A stretch of DNA of 64,000 nt from Micropruina sp. GTDB lineage: Bacteria > Actinomycetota > Actinomycetes > Propionibacteriales > Propionibacteriaceae. Within the stretch, counting starts at the first letter, position 1; every line of letters begins with the position of its first letter. Positions 25,853-34,805 of the stretch are shown one piece after another. The notes beneath the pieces are model-generated. The model was not told the origin of the DNA. It worked only from the letters and a program-made list of their open reading frames with translations, and searched no databases. The stretch is taken from the NCBI GenBank assembly GCA_016711205.1, contig JADJTM010000001.1, positions 1 through 64,000 on the forward strand, read 5' to 3'. Made by a program: the position numbers and the translations under genes.

Positions 25853-27232
25853 ATGACACACCACCCCCGGCACACGATCATTCCCCCGTATTTGCTGCGG
25901 CACCTCGCCGAGACCGCGGACGCGCCGGTCGCGACCCGGGCAGAGCACACGCTGCGGGCCGACCAGGGTTTTCGAGCCGAGCGGGCCGGCGCCCACCGGG
26001 CCACTGCTACGGCTCGTCCCAAGGTGCTGGCCGGTGAGGCGGCTCCCGATCGCGAGATCAGCACCGCCAAGAACGCCGAACGGCTGCCCGGCACCGTGGT
26101 GCGACGCGAGGGTGAGGGCGCCACCGGCGACCTGGCCGCCGACGAGGCCTACGACGGCTTCGGCGCCACCTGGACGCTCTTCCACGACGTCTACGGCCGC
26201 GACTCGATCGACGGTGCGGGCCTGCAACTGGCCGGCACGGTGCACTTCGGCAAGGGGTACGACAACGCCTTCTGGAACGGTGAACGCATGGTGTTCGGCG
26301 ACGGTGACGGCGAGATCTTCGGCCGGTTCACCGCCAGCCTCGAGGTGATCGGCCACGAACTCACCCACGGCGTCACCGAGCGCACCGCCGCGCTGGTCTA
26401 TCAGGGGCAGCCCGGTGCGCTGAACGAGCACATCAGCGACGTGTTCGGGGTGCTGGTCAAGCAACACCAACTCGGGCAGAGCGCCGACGCGGCCGACTGG
26501 CTGATCGGTGCGGAGTTGCTGTTACCCGGCGTCCAGGGCGTCGCGATCCGCAGCATGATCGCGCCCGGCACCGCCTATGACGACCCCCGGCTGGGCAAAG
26601 ACCCCCAGCCCGACCACATGGACCGCTTCGTCACCACCACCGACGACAACGGCGGCGTGCACATCAACTCCGGAATTCCCAACCGTGCGTTCGCTTTGGC
26701 CGCGAAGGCGATCGGAGGCCCCGCGTGGACGGGCGTGGGTCAGGTCTGGTTCGACGTGCTGACCGGCGGCAGCCTGGGTGCGCGCGCTGATTTCGCCGCG
26801 TTCGCCCGGCTCACCGAAGCGGCGGCGTCCGTGCGGTTCGGCGACGGCAGTCGCGAGCACAACGCCGTTCACCAGGGCTGGACGAGCGTCGGTGTCGCGA
26901 CCGGCGTGCCCACCAACGTGGCCGAACCGTCCCAGGCAGCCTCATCGGCGCCGGCCGACGCAGAGCTGCTGCTGCGGCGCACCGGGGGAGTGACCGGCGT
27001 CGTCAAAGAGCGGCGCACCGCACTGCACGAGTTGCCCACCAAAGACGCCAAGAAGTGGAACAAGCTGCTCACCTCTGAGCGGCTGCGCGCACTCGGCGAC
27101 GACGACCCGGTGCGTGACGGGTTCTGCTACCGGGTGGCCTGCGAAGCCCTGTCCGTGGACGTGACGGTGGCCGAGCAGCGCCTCACCGAAGCCCAGCGCA
27201 ACCTGTTTCAGCGCACCTTGGCTGCCGACTGA
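25853..27232 (+). CDS. Protealysin-like M4 metalloprotease with C-terminal emfourin-like inhibitor domain
   Basis: 459 aa, no signal peptide. The N-terminus carries the short protealysin-type propeptide motif IPPYLLRHLA (residues 9-18). The thermolysin-type catalytic domain has HELTH (about residue 167), the third zinc ligand region GALNEHISDVFG (about 190), and the late His in GGVHINSGIPNRAF. After the usual end (about residue 360) there is an extra ~90 aa beginning LLLRRTGGVTGV and ending with DGFCYRVA...AEQRLTEAQRNLFQRTL. This resembles emfourin, the small inhibitor usually encoded beside protealysin. The fusion suggests a built-in control of activity. The tail assignment is by pattern, not alignment. 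Confidence 0.85.
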   Translation: MTHHPRHTIIPPYLLRHLAETADAPVATRAEHTLRADQGFRAERAGAHRATATARPKVLAGEAAPDREISTAKNAERLPGTVVRREGEGATGDLAADEAYDGFGATWTLFHDVYGRDSIDGAGLQLAGTVHFGKGYDNAFWNGERMVFGDGDGEIFGRFTASLEVIGHELTHGVTERTAALVYQGQPGALNEHISDVFGVLVKQHQLGQSADAADWLIGAELLLPGVQGVAIRSMIAPGTAYDDPRLGKDPQPDHMDRFVTTTDDNGGVHINSGIPNRAFALAAKAIGGPAWTGVGQVWFDVLTGGSLGARADFAAFARLTEAAASVRFGDGSREHNAVHQGWTSVGVATGVPTNVAEPSQAASSAPADAELLLRRTGGVTGVVKERRTALHELPTKDAKKWNKLLTSERLRALGDDDPVRDGFCYRVACEALSVDVTVAEQRLTEAQRNLFQRTLAAD

Positions 27233-27363
27233 CCGGTCGAGTTCACAGACCTGGCGCGACCGGGCCAACGCGAAGCTGACCAGGTGCAGGCGCCTTGGGC
27301 ATGGTCAGCACCACCCGCACCACCGATACTGAAGGCGGTCGATCCGTTCGCGAGGAGGCGTTG

Positions 27364-29688
27364 ATGGCCAAGAAGGCACCCATCGACGATGCCGGCGACG
27401 CGCTCCTGGCGCTGGCGGCGCCGAAGACCTTCAGTGCGGGCGTCCCTGGCGTGTTGCGCGCGCTGCAGGCCTCGGGCGAGCAGATGGGCGTCGTCCGTTC
27501 GGTGCTGGCGCTGACGGCCGTCAACCAGAAGAAGGGCTTCGACTGCCCCGGCTGCGCCTGGCCCGACCCCGAGCACCGGCACATCGTCGAGTTCTGCGAG
27601 AACGGCGCCAAGGCGGTCGCCGAGGAAGCGACCCTGCGCCGGGTGACCCGCGAGTTCTTCGCCGAGCACGCGGTCGCCGACCTCGCCACCAAGTCCGATC
27701 ACTGGTTGGGCCAGCAGGGCCGGCTCTGCGAACCGATGCTGCTGCGCGCCGGTGCCACCCATTACGAGCCGATCGGTTGGCACGAGGCGTTCGACCTGAT
27801 CGCCGCCGAACTTAAGGCCCTCGACAACCCCGACGAGGCCATCTTCTACACCTCCGGACGCACCTCGAACGAGGCCGCCTTCGCCTACCAGCTGTTCGCG
27901 CGCACCTTCGGCACCAACAACCTGCCCGACTGCTCGAACATGTGCCACGAGTCCAGCGGGGCGGCGCTCGGCCAGACCCTCGGCATCGGCAAGGGCACCG
28001 TCACGCTCACCGACGTCGAGACGTCCGACCTGCTGATCATCGCCGGCCAGAACCCCGGCACCAACCACCCGCGCATGCTGTCGAGCCTGGAACGCACCAA
28101 GGCCAACGGCGGCCGCATCATCGCCGTCAATCCGCTGGTCGAGGCCGGCCTTAAGGCCTTCCGCAACCCGCAGACGATCCGGGGCGTGCTGCGCGGCGGC
28201 ATCGAGTTGGCCGACGACTACTGCCAGATCAGAATCAACGGCGATCTCGGCTTCTTCCAGGGCCTTAACCGGCTGCTGATCGAGGCGGACGCCCTGGACC
28301 ACGCCTTCATCGCCGAACACACCAGCGGCTACGACGACTTCCGCGACGCCGTGCTGGCGATCGAGTGGCCGACCATCGAGCGCGCCTGCGGCCTGCGAAA
28401 GGCCGACCTCGAACGGGTCGCCGAGCAGGTGATGGTGGCCGGGTCGATCATCGTCTGCTGGGCGATGGGGCTGACCCAGCACAAGAACTCGGTGCCGACG
28501 ATCCGCGAGATCGTCAACTTTCTGCTGCTGCGCGGCAACATCGGACGCCCCGGCGCCGGCGCCTGCCCCGTCCGCGGCCACTCCAACGTGCAGGGCGACC
28601 GCACCGTCGGCATCAACGAGCGACCACCGCACTGGTTTCTGGACGCGCTCGAGCAGCGCTTCGACATCGTTGCGCCGCGCGAGCACGGCGCCGACGTGGT
28701 CGAGGCGATCCGGCGCATGCGTGACAAACGCTGTGGGGTGTTCCTCGCGGTGGGCGGCAACTTCGTCCGGGCCACCCCCGACAGCAGGCTCACCGAGGCG
28801 GCGCTGGGCAATGTCGGGCTCACCGTGCAGGTCTCGACCAAGCTCAACGGCAGCCACGCCTTCCCGGGTCGGCAGGCGCTGATCCTGCCCACCCTGGGTC
28901 GCACCGAACGCGACTCGACGGGCGGAGCGGAGCAGTTCGTCACGGTCGAGGACTCGATGGGCATGGTGCACGCATCACACGGCCGGCTGGCCCCGGCCAC
29001 CGACGACCTGCGCTCCGAGGTCGACATCGTTTGTTCGATCGCCGAACGCGTCGTCGGCGGCGCCGGCATCGACTGGGCCGCCATGCGGGCCGACTACGCC
29101 ACCCTGCGTGGCCACATCGAGGCCTGCGTGCCGGGCTTCGAGCAGTACGAGCAGCGCGCGCAGGCCCGGCTCGGGTTCGCGCTGCCCAACGGCCCGCGCG
29201 CTTCACGCACGTTCCGCACGTCCACCGGCAAGGCCCGGTTCACCGTCAACGCCCTCGAGATCGTGGAGGTGCCGCCCGGTCATCTGCTGCTGCAGACCGT
29301 GCGCAGCCACGACCAGTTCAACACCACCATCTACGGCATGGACGACGTCTACCGCGGCATCACCTCCGGTCGCCGGGTGGTGTTCATCCATCCGGACGAC
29401 CGCGCACAGCTCGGCTTCGACGAGGGGGCGAGCGTCGACCTGGTCTCCAGCTGGCCGGGCGATGGGGCACCCCACGTCCAGGCCGGTAACACGGCGCAGG
29501 AGCGCCGGGCGCGCGCCTTCCGGCTGGTCGACTACCCGACCGCCCGGGGTTGCCTCGCGGCCTACTTTCCCGAGACCAACGTGCTGGTTCCGCTCGATTC
29601 GGTGGCTGATGAGTCGGGTACGCCCACGTCCAAGTCGATCGTGGTGCGCCTCGAACCCGCGGGTGACGGCCCGGTCGGCGTGCGCTGA
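27364..29688 (+). CDS. FdhF/YdeP-family molybdopterin oxidoreductase
   Basis: 774 aa from the ATG at 27364, chosen because GAGGAGG lies just before it. The N-terminal FDCPGCAWPDPEHRH followed by FCENG matches the Fe-S binding segment of YdeP-type formate-dehydrogenase-like alpha subunits. MGD-binding segments include AGQNPGTNHPRML, a GLTQHKNSVPTI stretch and the C-terminal NTTIYGMDDVYRGI. No partner subunits, chaperone or molybdenum-cofactor genes lie nearby. YdeP homologues have been linked to acid resistance, but the substrate is unknown. Confidence 0.9.
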   Translation: MAKKAPIDDAGDALLALAAPKTFSAGVPGVLRALQASGEQMGVVRSVLALTAVNQKKGFDCPGCAWPDPEHRHIVEFCENGAKAVAEEATLRRVTREFFAEHAVADLATKSDHWLGQQGRLCEPMLLRAGATHYEPIGWHEAFDLIAAELKALDNPDEAIFYTSGRTSNEAAFAYQLFARTFGTNNLPDCSNMCHESSGAALGQTLGIGKGTVTLTDVETSDLLIIAGQNPGTNHPRMLSSLERTKANGGRIIAVNPLVEAGLKAFRNPQTIRGVLRGGIELADDYCQIRINGDLGFFQGLNRLLIEADALDHAFIAEHTSGYDDFRDAVLAIEWPTIERACGLRKADLERVAEQVMVAGSIIVCWAMGLTQHKNSVPTIREIVNFLLLRGNIGRPGAGACPVRGHSNVQGDRTVGINERPPHWFLDALEQRFDIVAPREHGADVVEAIRRMRDKRCGVFLAVGGNFVRATPDSRLTEAALGNVGLTVQVSTKLNGSHAFPGRQALILPTLGRTERDSTGGAEQFVTVEDSMGMVHASHGRLAPATDDLRSEVDIVCSIAERVVGGAGIDWAAMRADYATLRGHIEACVPGFEQYEQRAQARLGFALPNGPRASRTFRTSTGKARFTVNALEIVEVPPGHLLLQTVRSHDQFNTTIYGMDDVYRGITSGRRVVFIHPDDRAQLGFDEGASVDLVSSWPGDGAPHVQAGNTAQERRARAFRLVDYPTARGCLAAYFPETNVLVPLDSVADESGTPTSKSIVVRLEPAGDGPVGVR

Positions 29689-29879
29689 GTGGTCGGGTGG
29701 CCCAGGTCGTTGTCGGCCGGCGACAGGCCGGAGTGCAGCGCATCCTGGGCAGCCGATCCGGGTGAGCAGTTCGCCGAAAGGCGTGCCGCTGGAAACCATG
29801 GGCATAAGCTCTGTCTCGTCCATGATCGAGTTGATGCGGGTGGGCCATCCCACCCCGTCATGCACTGACAGGAGCCCGC

Positions 29880-30800
29880 ATGGCCAAAGAGAGTCCCGTC
29901 CTGGTGATCGGCGAGGCGCTCGTGGACGTCGTCCACCAAGAGGGCAGGGTCGCCGAACACGTCGGCGGCAGCCCGGCCAACGTGGCGTTCGGGCTGGGAC
30001 GCCTGCAGCACGACGTCACGCTGGCTGCCTGGTGGGCCAAGGACGAGCGTGGCGACCGCATCGCGACGTCGTGCCGGCGGGCGAACGTCAAGGTGTCGCC
30101 GGGCTCGGACGGGGCGGCGCGCACGTCCGTTGCCAACGCCGAGATCGATCCGGCCGGCAAGGCGACCTACCAGTTCGACCTGTCGTGGCAGCTGCCCGAG
30201 CTGCCAGCGCCCGGCAGCGTCGCGCACGTGCACACCGGCAGCATCGGCGCCACTCTCGAGCCGGGTGGTTCGCAGGTCGTCGAGGCTCTGCGGGCGAACG
30301 CCGACTCGGCCACGATCAGCTACGACCCCAACGCCCGTCCGACCCTGATGGGCAGCGCGGGCGCGGTGCTCGGCCGGGTCGAAGAGATCATCGCGCTGTG
30401 CGACGTGGTCAAGTCAAGCGACGAAGACATCGAGTGGCTCTACCCCGACCAGTCGGTGGCCGATGTGATGCGGCACTGGCTACGCCTGGGACCCTCGCTG
30501 ACGGTGGTCACCCGGGGCGGTGAGGGTGCCTACGTGGCGGTCGCTTCCGACGATGCGATCGTCGAGGTACAGCCGAGGCGGGTCGATGTGGTCGACACGG
30601 TCGGTGCCGGCGACTCGTTCATGGCGGGGCTGATCTCGGGCCTGCTCGATGCCGACTACCTGGGCGGTCCCGACGCTCGCCAGGCGCTGCAGCGGGCACG
30701 GCTGGCCGACGTGATGCCCGCCATCGACCGGGCCGTCATCACCTCGTCCACCACCGTCAGCAAGGCTGGGGCGTACGCCCCCACGCGCGACGAGTTGTAG
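29880..30800 (+). CDS. PfkB-family carbohydrate kinase, probably fructokinase
   Basis: 306 aa. The N-terminal ligand region is VIGEALVDVV then GGSPANVAFGLGRL, and the ATP/anion-hole signature is DTVGAGDSFMAG (about residue 240). This pattern fits ScrK-type fructokinase; ribokinase or other sugar kinases are possible. It could use fructose released by the amylosucrase encoded 20 kb away. It has CAGGAG before the ATG. The 190-bp upstream gap shows no clear feature. Confidence 0.85.
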   Translation: MAKESPVLVIGEALVDVVHQEGRVAEHVGGSPANVAFGLGRLQHDVTLAAWWAKDERGDRIATSCRRANVKVSPGSDGAARTSVANAEIDPAGKATYQFDLSWQLPELPAPGSVAHVHTGSIGATLEPGGSQVVEALRANADSATISYDPNARPTLMGSAGAVLGRVEEIIALCDVVKSSDEDIEWLYPDQSVADVMRHWLRLGPSLTVVTRGGEGAYVAVASDDAIVEVQPRRVDVVDTVGAGDSFMAGLISGLLDADYLGGPDARQALQRARLADVMPAIDRAVITSSTTVSKAGAYAPTRDEL

Positions 30801-30898
30801 GTGCCGATGAGCCCGTGCCGAACCCCCGGCAGGGTCTCGGCGGGCGCTCTCGTGCGCGTGCCCGTGACAGGGCGGACGCGGCGGGGCAGGCTGGGCGG

Positions 30899-31765
30899 AT
30901 GAACCTGGAGTCGGCCGCCGACGCGCTGTACGGCCTGGATCTTGAGGAGTTCATTCCCGCCCGGACGGCGCTGGTGGCGCAGGCACGGGCCGCGAAGGAT
31001 CGTCCGCTGGCGACCGCTGTGGGGGCCTTGAAGAAGCCCACCCGTTCGGCGTGGTTGGTGAACCTGCTCGCCCGCGGTGACGCCGACGCGCTGGCGCCGT
31101 TGCGAACGGTCGGTGAGCGGTTGGCGCGGGCGCATCAGCAGGCCGACCTTGCTGCGATGCGCGGGGCGGGAGCGGAACGGCAGCGGATCGTCGCCGCCCT
31201 GACCCGCCGGGCGATCGAGGCCGGCGCGGAGCGCGGCTACACCGCGACGGAGGCGGTGCGGCTGGAGGTGCACGGCACGCTGGACGCCGCGGTCGCCGAC
31301 GCCGAGGCGCTCGACGAGGTAGTGCGTGGACGCGTGACCAAGGCCCGGGTCTATTCCGGTTTCGGCTTCTCGCTGGGCATGACGCCGCAGTCACCAGTGG
31401 CCGGCGAGCCTGCTGCGTTGGGTGAGACGGACGAGCCGGCGAGCGAGCACGAGGAGCTGCTGCAGACCGTCCAGCAGGCCGCTCGGCAGGCAGCTCAGCA
31501 GGCGATGGCCGAGGCCACCGACCGGCTGACCCGGGCCCGGGCGGCGTTGGCCCAGGCCGAGTCCAGCGAGCAGACGGGACGTGACGCGCTCGACCGGGCC
31601 AGTCAGGAGGTCGCCGACCTGCGGGCCGAGCTTCGCAAGGCCGAGCAGGCCGAAGAAGGGGCGCGACGCAGTGCCACTGCGGCCGCGGACGACGTGCACG
31701 ACGCCCGCACCGTCGTCCAGCAGGCCGAGCAGGCGCTGGCCGAGGCGGCGCGAGCGCTGAGCTGA
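30899..31765 (+). CDS. Uncharacterised Ala/Glu/Arg-rich coiled-coil protein
   Basis: 288 aa from the ATG at 30899. The first ~170 residues are helical with a KPTRSAWLVNLLAR segment seen in an uncharacterised actinobacterial family. The last ~110 are a continuous coiled coil rich in QAEQA/RAAL heptads. No catalytic motif, signal or membrane helix. Role unknown; the coiled coil suggests oligomerisation. Confidence 0.7.
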   Translation: MNLESAADALYGLDLEEFIPARTALVAQARAAKDRPLATAVGALKKPTRSAWLVNLLARGDADALAPLRTVGERLARAHQQADLAAMRGAGAERQRIVAALTRRAIEAGAERGYTATEAVRLEVHGTLDAAVADAEALDEVVRGRVTKARVYSGFGFSLGMTPQSPVAGEPAALGETDEPASEHEELLQTVQQAARQAAQQAMAEATDRLTRARAALAQAESSEQTGRDALDRASQEVADLRAELRKAEQAEEGARRSATAAADDVHDARTVVQQAEQALAEAARALS

Positions 31766-31808
31766 TTACACGGTTTGGTGGTCAACGGGGCCTGATCAAC
31801 GGGGCCGC

Positions 31809-32120
31809 CTACAAAGCGGCCGGATCGTAGTCGATGACAGCGCGTCCGGTGCGGCGGGCGCCGATCAGCGCGACCACCTTCTGATGCTCGGGATGCACGG
31901 CGTAGGCCTGCAGTGCGCCGGTGTCGGCGAAGGCGGAGTAGAGGGCCAGGTCGAAGGTGTTGTCGAGACCGGGCTGCGGCACGATCACCTCGAAGTCCAC
32001 AATGCCCGGCACGACGGCGGGCAGCGCACGCAGGGCGTCCGCGACCAGGGCCACGTTGGTCGCCTTGTCCACGCCCTCGGCCTCGTCGGCGAAGTTCCAG
32101 GCCACGATGTGCTTGATCAT
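31809..32120 (-). CDS. Dabb (stress-responsive alpha/beta barrel) domain protein
   Basis: 103 aa. A GTG two codons upstream is an alternative start. Begins MIKHIVAWNF, and ends with AYAVHPEHQKVVALIGA, both hallmarks of the dimeric Dabb ferredoxin-like barrel. These proteins are small enzymes or stress proteins with mostly unknown substrates. Tail-to-tail with the coiled-coil gene and divergent from the ATL gene, 42 bp apart. Confidence 0.88.
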   Translation of the reverse strand: MIKHIVAWNFADEAEGVDKATNVALVADALRALPAVVPGIVDFEVIVPQPGLDNTFDLALYSAFADTGALQAYAVHPEHQKVVALIGARRTGRAVIDYDPAAL

Positions 32121-32162
32121 GGCCACAATCTATCGCCGGCGGACGGGCGCTACGGTGAGCCG

Positions 32163-32684
32163 GTGGACGACTACCTGGTGGATCGGGTGCTGCTCGCCGT
32201 CGAGCAGATCCCGCCCGGACGGGTGGCCGCGTACGGCGATCTGGCCCGGCTGACCGGCACCTCGCCGCGCCGGGTCGGCACCATCATGAGGCTGTACGCC
32301 CGCGACGTGCCCTACTGGCGGGTGGTGGGTGCCGCCGGTGACCCTGGCGGCCGCGTGCTCGACCACTTTCGTCCGCATTGGGCAGCCGAGGGGATCGCGA
32401 TCAAGCCCAACGGACTCGGCTGCCGGATGGCCGATCACCGGGCCGACCAGGTCGCCCTCGAACACGCCTACCACAAGGCATTGGACGCTCTTTTGGCCAC
32501 CACGTCCACACCGTTGCCGGCGATCGGACGTCCGGCCGTCCGGGGCTTGGCCAGCATCGGGGTGGTCACGTTGGAGCAGGTGATCGAGCACTCCGAGGCG
32601 GAGTTGCTCGCCCTGCACGGGGTCGGTCCCCGGGCCGTCCGTCTGCTGGCCGACGAACTGGCCAGGCGCGGCTGGACCTGGTGA
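32163..32684 (+). CDS. Alkyltransferase-like (ATL) protein with C-terminal helix-hairpin-helix-type domain
   Basis: 173 aa, GTG start. Residues 1-100 match the DNA-binding domain of O6-alkylguanine-DNA alkyltransferases (QIPPGRVAAYGDLARL, then a recognition segment). The PCHR active-site motif is replaced by VPYWRVVGAAG, so no alkyl transfer is possible. ATLs flag O6-alkylguanine for nucleotide excision repair. Residues ~120-173 (LPAIGRPAVRGLASIG... LLALHGVGPRAVRLLADEL) form a helix-hairpin-helix/alpha-CTD-like domain. The stop codon lies inside the next hairpin repeat. Confidence 0.82.
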   Translation: MDDYLVDRVLLAVEQIPPGRVAAYGDLARLTGTSPRRVGTIMRLYARDVPYWRVVGAAGDPGGRVLDHFRPHWAAEGIAIKPNGLGCRMADHRADQVALEHAYHKALDALLATTSTPLPAIGRPAVRGLASIGVVTLEQVIEHSEAELLALHGVGPRAVRLLADELARRGWTW

Positions 32685-32925
32685 GCAGGAATCGGGGACG
32701 GTTCCGCATTCCTGCTCACGCGGGGGGTCGATCGCAACAGCCGGGGTGAGCAGGAAGTAGGAACCGTCCCCGATTCCTGCTCAGCATCTGCCGGGGTGAG
32801 CAGGAAGTGGGAACCGTCCCCGATTCCTGCTCAGCATCTGCCGGGGTGAGCAGGAAGTGGGAACCGTCCCCGATTCCTGCTCAGCACCGGCCGAAGTGAG
32901 TAGGAAGTGGGAACCGTCCCCAAAC
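32681..32925. repeat. GGGGACGGTTCC-family hairpin plus 50-bp tandem array
   Basis: A hairpin GTGAGCAGGAAT / ATTCCTGCTCAC (32681-32692, 32708-32719) encloses the core and contains the ATL stop codon. A 50-bp unit then repeats at 32741, 32791, 32841 and, truncated, 32891. In it the core is inverted (GGAACCGTCCCC) and again flanked by TGAGCAGGA and TCCTGCTCA. The rest up to the malic enzyme stop is featureless. Confidence 0.88.
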
Positions 32926-32981
32926 GAGCGCTGATCGACCCGAGGACTCGAGTCTCGACGAACTCGACCGGCGGAGGTGCG

Positions 32982-34709
32982 TCAGTCCTCGGCGGACAAC
33001 ACCTCCAGGCGCGGATACTCCGGCTTCCACATGCGCTGGTAGATGTCGTTGATCGGGTTCGCCATGGGGGTGCGGGCCAGGCCCTGGTTCTCGGCGGCCT
33101 TCGCCACCGCCATCGCCACCGTGGCCGACACCAGCCGCAGGTCGTTCATGGACGGCAGCAACGAGGCCCCCGGGCGATACTCGTTGACCAATCCGGCCAG
33201 GGCCGCGGCGGCGGCGTAGATCATCTCGTCGCTGACCCGCTTGGCGCGCACCACCGAGACGCCCATGCCCAGGCCGGGGAAGATCAGTGCGTTGTTGGCC
33301 TGCGCGATGGTGTGGTAGACCTCCGCATGCCGCATCGTGCCGTACGGACTGCCGGTGGCGATCAACGCGCGACCGTCCGTCCATTCGAGCAGGTCGGCCG
33401 GGTTGGCCTCCGAGCGGCTGGTCGGGTTCGACAACGGCATGATGATCGGACGGTCGCAGCCCTGCGCCATCGCGTCGACCACCTCGGCGTTGAACGCGCC
33501 CGGCTGGGCCGAGGTACCGATCAGGATCGTCGGCTTCACCTGCCGCACCACCTCCGCCAGGCTGACCCGGTGCGGATCAGCGACGTCCCAGCCGTCCACC
33601 TCGGCGCGCGAGCGCGCGTACGGCTGCTGGTAGTCGCGAATGCCCTCGCCGTCTTCGACGATCAGCCCGCGGCTGTTGAACGCGTAGAACCGGCCGTACG
33701 CCTCGTCCGCCGGCAGCCCGTCGTGCGCCATCGCCTGCCGGATGATGTCGGCGATCCCGACCCCCGCGGTACCGGCGCCGAAGACCACCACCCGGTGCTG
33801 CCGCAGCGGCACCCCGGTGAGCCGGACCGCGGCCAGCACCGCCGCCAGCACCACCGCCGCCGTGCCCTGGATGTCGTCGTTGAAGGTGCAGATCGAGTCG
33901 GCATAACGCTGCAGGATGCGGTGCGCGTTGCCCGCACCGAAGTCCTCCCAATGCAGCATCGCGTTCGGGAACTGCCGGGTGATGGCCACCACGAACGACT
34001 CGATGAACGCGTCGTAGGCCTCGCCGCGCACCCGGGCGTGCCGCTCGCCCAGATACACGTCGCTGTTCAGCAGGCCCAGGTTGTCGGTGCCCACATCGAG
34101 CACGATCGGGATCGCGCGGCGCGGATGGATGCCCGCCGCCGCCGTGTACACGCTCAGCTTGCCGTTCGCGATCTGAATGCCGCCGATGCCCTGGTCGCCG
34201 ATGCCCAGAATGCCCTCGGAGTCGGTGACCACGACGAGGTCGATCTCGTCCGGATCGGGCACGTAGATCGCGAGCGATTGCTCGATCAGGTCGGGCCGGT
34301 CGATCGACAGGTACAGCCCGCGTGAGCTGGTGTACTCGTGGCTGAACCGCTCGATCGCCTCACCGATGGTCGGGGTGTAGATGATCGGCAGCATCTCTTC
34401 GATGTTCTCGCTGAGCAGCCGGTAGAACAACACCTCGTTGCGATCGCGCAACTGCGAGAGGTAGATGAACTTCGCCAGCGGCGAGGGTGAGCGCTTGTAC
34501 TGCCCGTAGGTGCGACGCAACTGCTCCTCGATGGTGGTCACCCGGCTGGGCAGCAGGCCCGACAGGTCCAGCCGTTCACGCTCCTGCAGGGTGAACGCGG
34601 TGCCGCGGTTCGCCAGCGGATTGCGCAGAATCTGCCTGCCCCTGGCCCGCACCTGCAGCACCACGTCGCGGCTGTTGGTGGTGTCGAGATACACATCTGG
34701 TGCGGTCAT
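32982..34709 (-). CDS. NAD-dependent malic enzyme
   Basis: 575 aa. Starts at 34709 with GAAGG six bases upstream; an ATG two codons earlier is less well spaced. It decarboxylates malate to pyruvate. IIYTPTIGEAIERFSHEY carries the substrate-side Tyr, with a metal-ligand region EDFGAGNAHRILQRY, dinucleotide-binding VVFGAGTAGVGIAD and the terminal PTSRSEANPADLLEW. The length matches the large MaeA/ScfA type rather than the short NADP form. Confidence 0.94.
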   Translation of the reverse strand: MTAPDVYLDTTNSRDVVLQVRARGRQILRNPLANRGTAFTLQERERLDLSGLLPSRVTTIEEQLRRTYGQYKRSPSPLAKFIYLSQLRDRNEVLFYRLLSENIEEMLPIIYTPTIGEAIERFSHEYTSSRGLYLSIDRPDLIEQSLAIYVPDPDEIDLVVVTDSEGILGIGDQGIGGIQIANGKLSVYTAAAGIHPRRAIPIVLDVGTDNLGLLNSDVYLGERHARVRGEAYDAFIESFVVAITRQFPNAMLHWEDFGAGNAHRILQRYADSICTFNDDIQGTAAVVLAAVLAAVRLTGVPLRQHRVVVFGAGTAGVGIADIIRQAMAHDGLPADEAYGRFYAFNSRGLIVEDGEGIRDYQQPYARSRAEVDGWDVADPHRVSLAEVVRQVKPTILIGTSAQPGAFNAEVVDAMAQGCDRPIIMPLSNPTSRSEANPADLLEWTDGRALIATGSPYGTMRHAEVYHTIAQANNALIFPGLGMGVSVVRAKRVSDEMIYAAAAALAGLVNEYRPGASLLPSMNDLRLVSATVAMAVAKAAENQGLARTPMANPINDIYQRMWKPEYPRLEVLSAED

Positions 34710-34805
34710 GAGCATCCTTCGTCGTAGGCGTGGCCCGAGCCTAGTGTCGCGTCGCGCAGGCGGGTCGCGCCGCCATGCCCGCCGCTGACCGTGGACGGGG
34801 CTCCC

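Noticed and set aside
29689..29879. Minus-strand frame between the molybdoenzyme and fructokinase genes
   Set aside because: No family resemblance; it overlaps the molybdoenzyme gene antisense and has typical shadow composition.
32741..32925. CRISPR-like regular 50-bp array; similar arrays at 25561, 59631 and 62131
   Set aside because: The whole unit repeats, with no unique spacers, and no cas genes are nearby. These are tandem copies of palindromic repeats.
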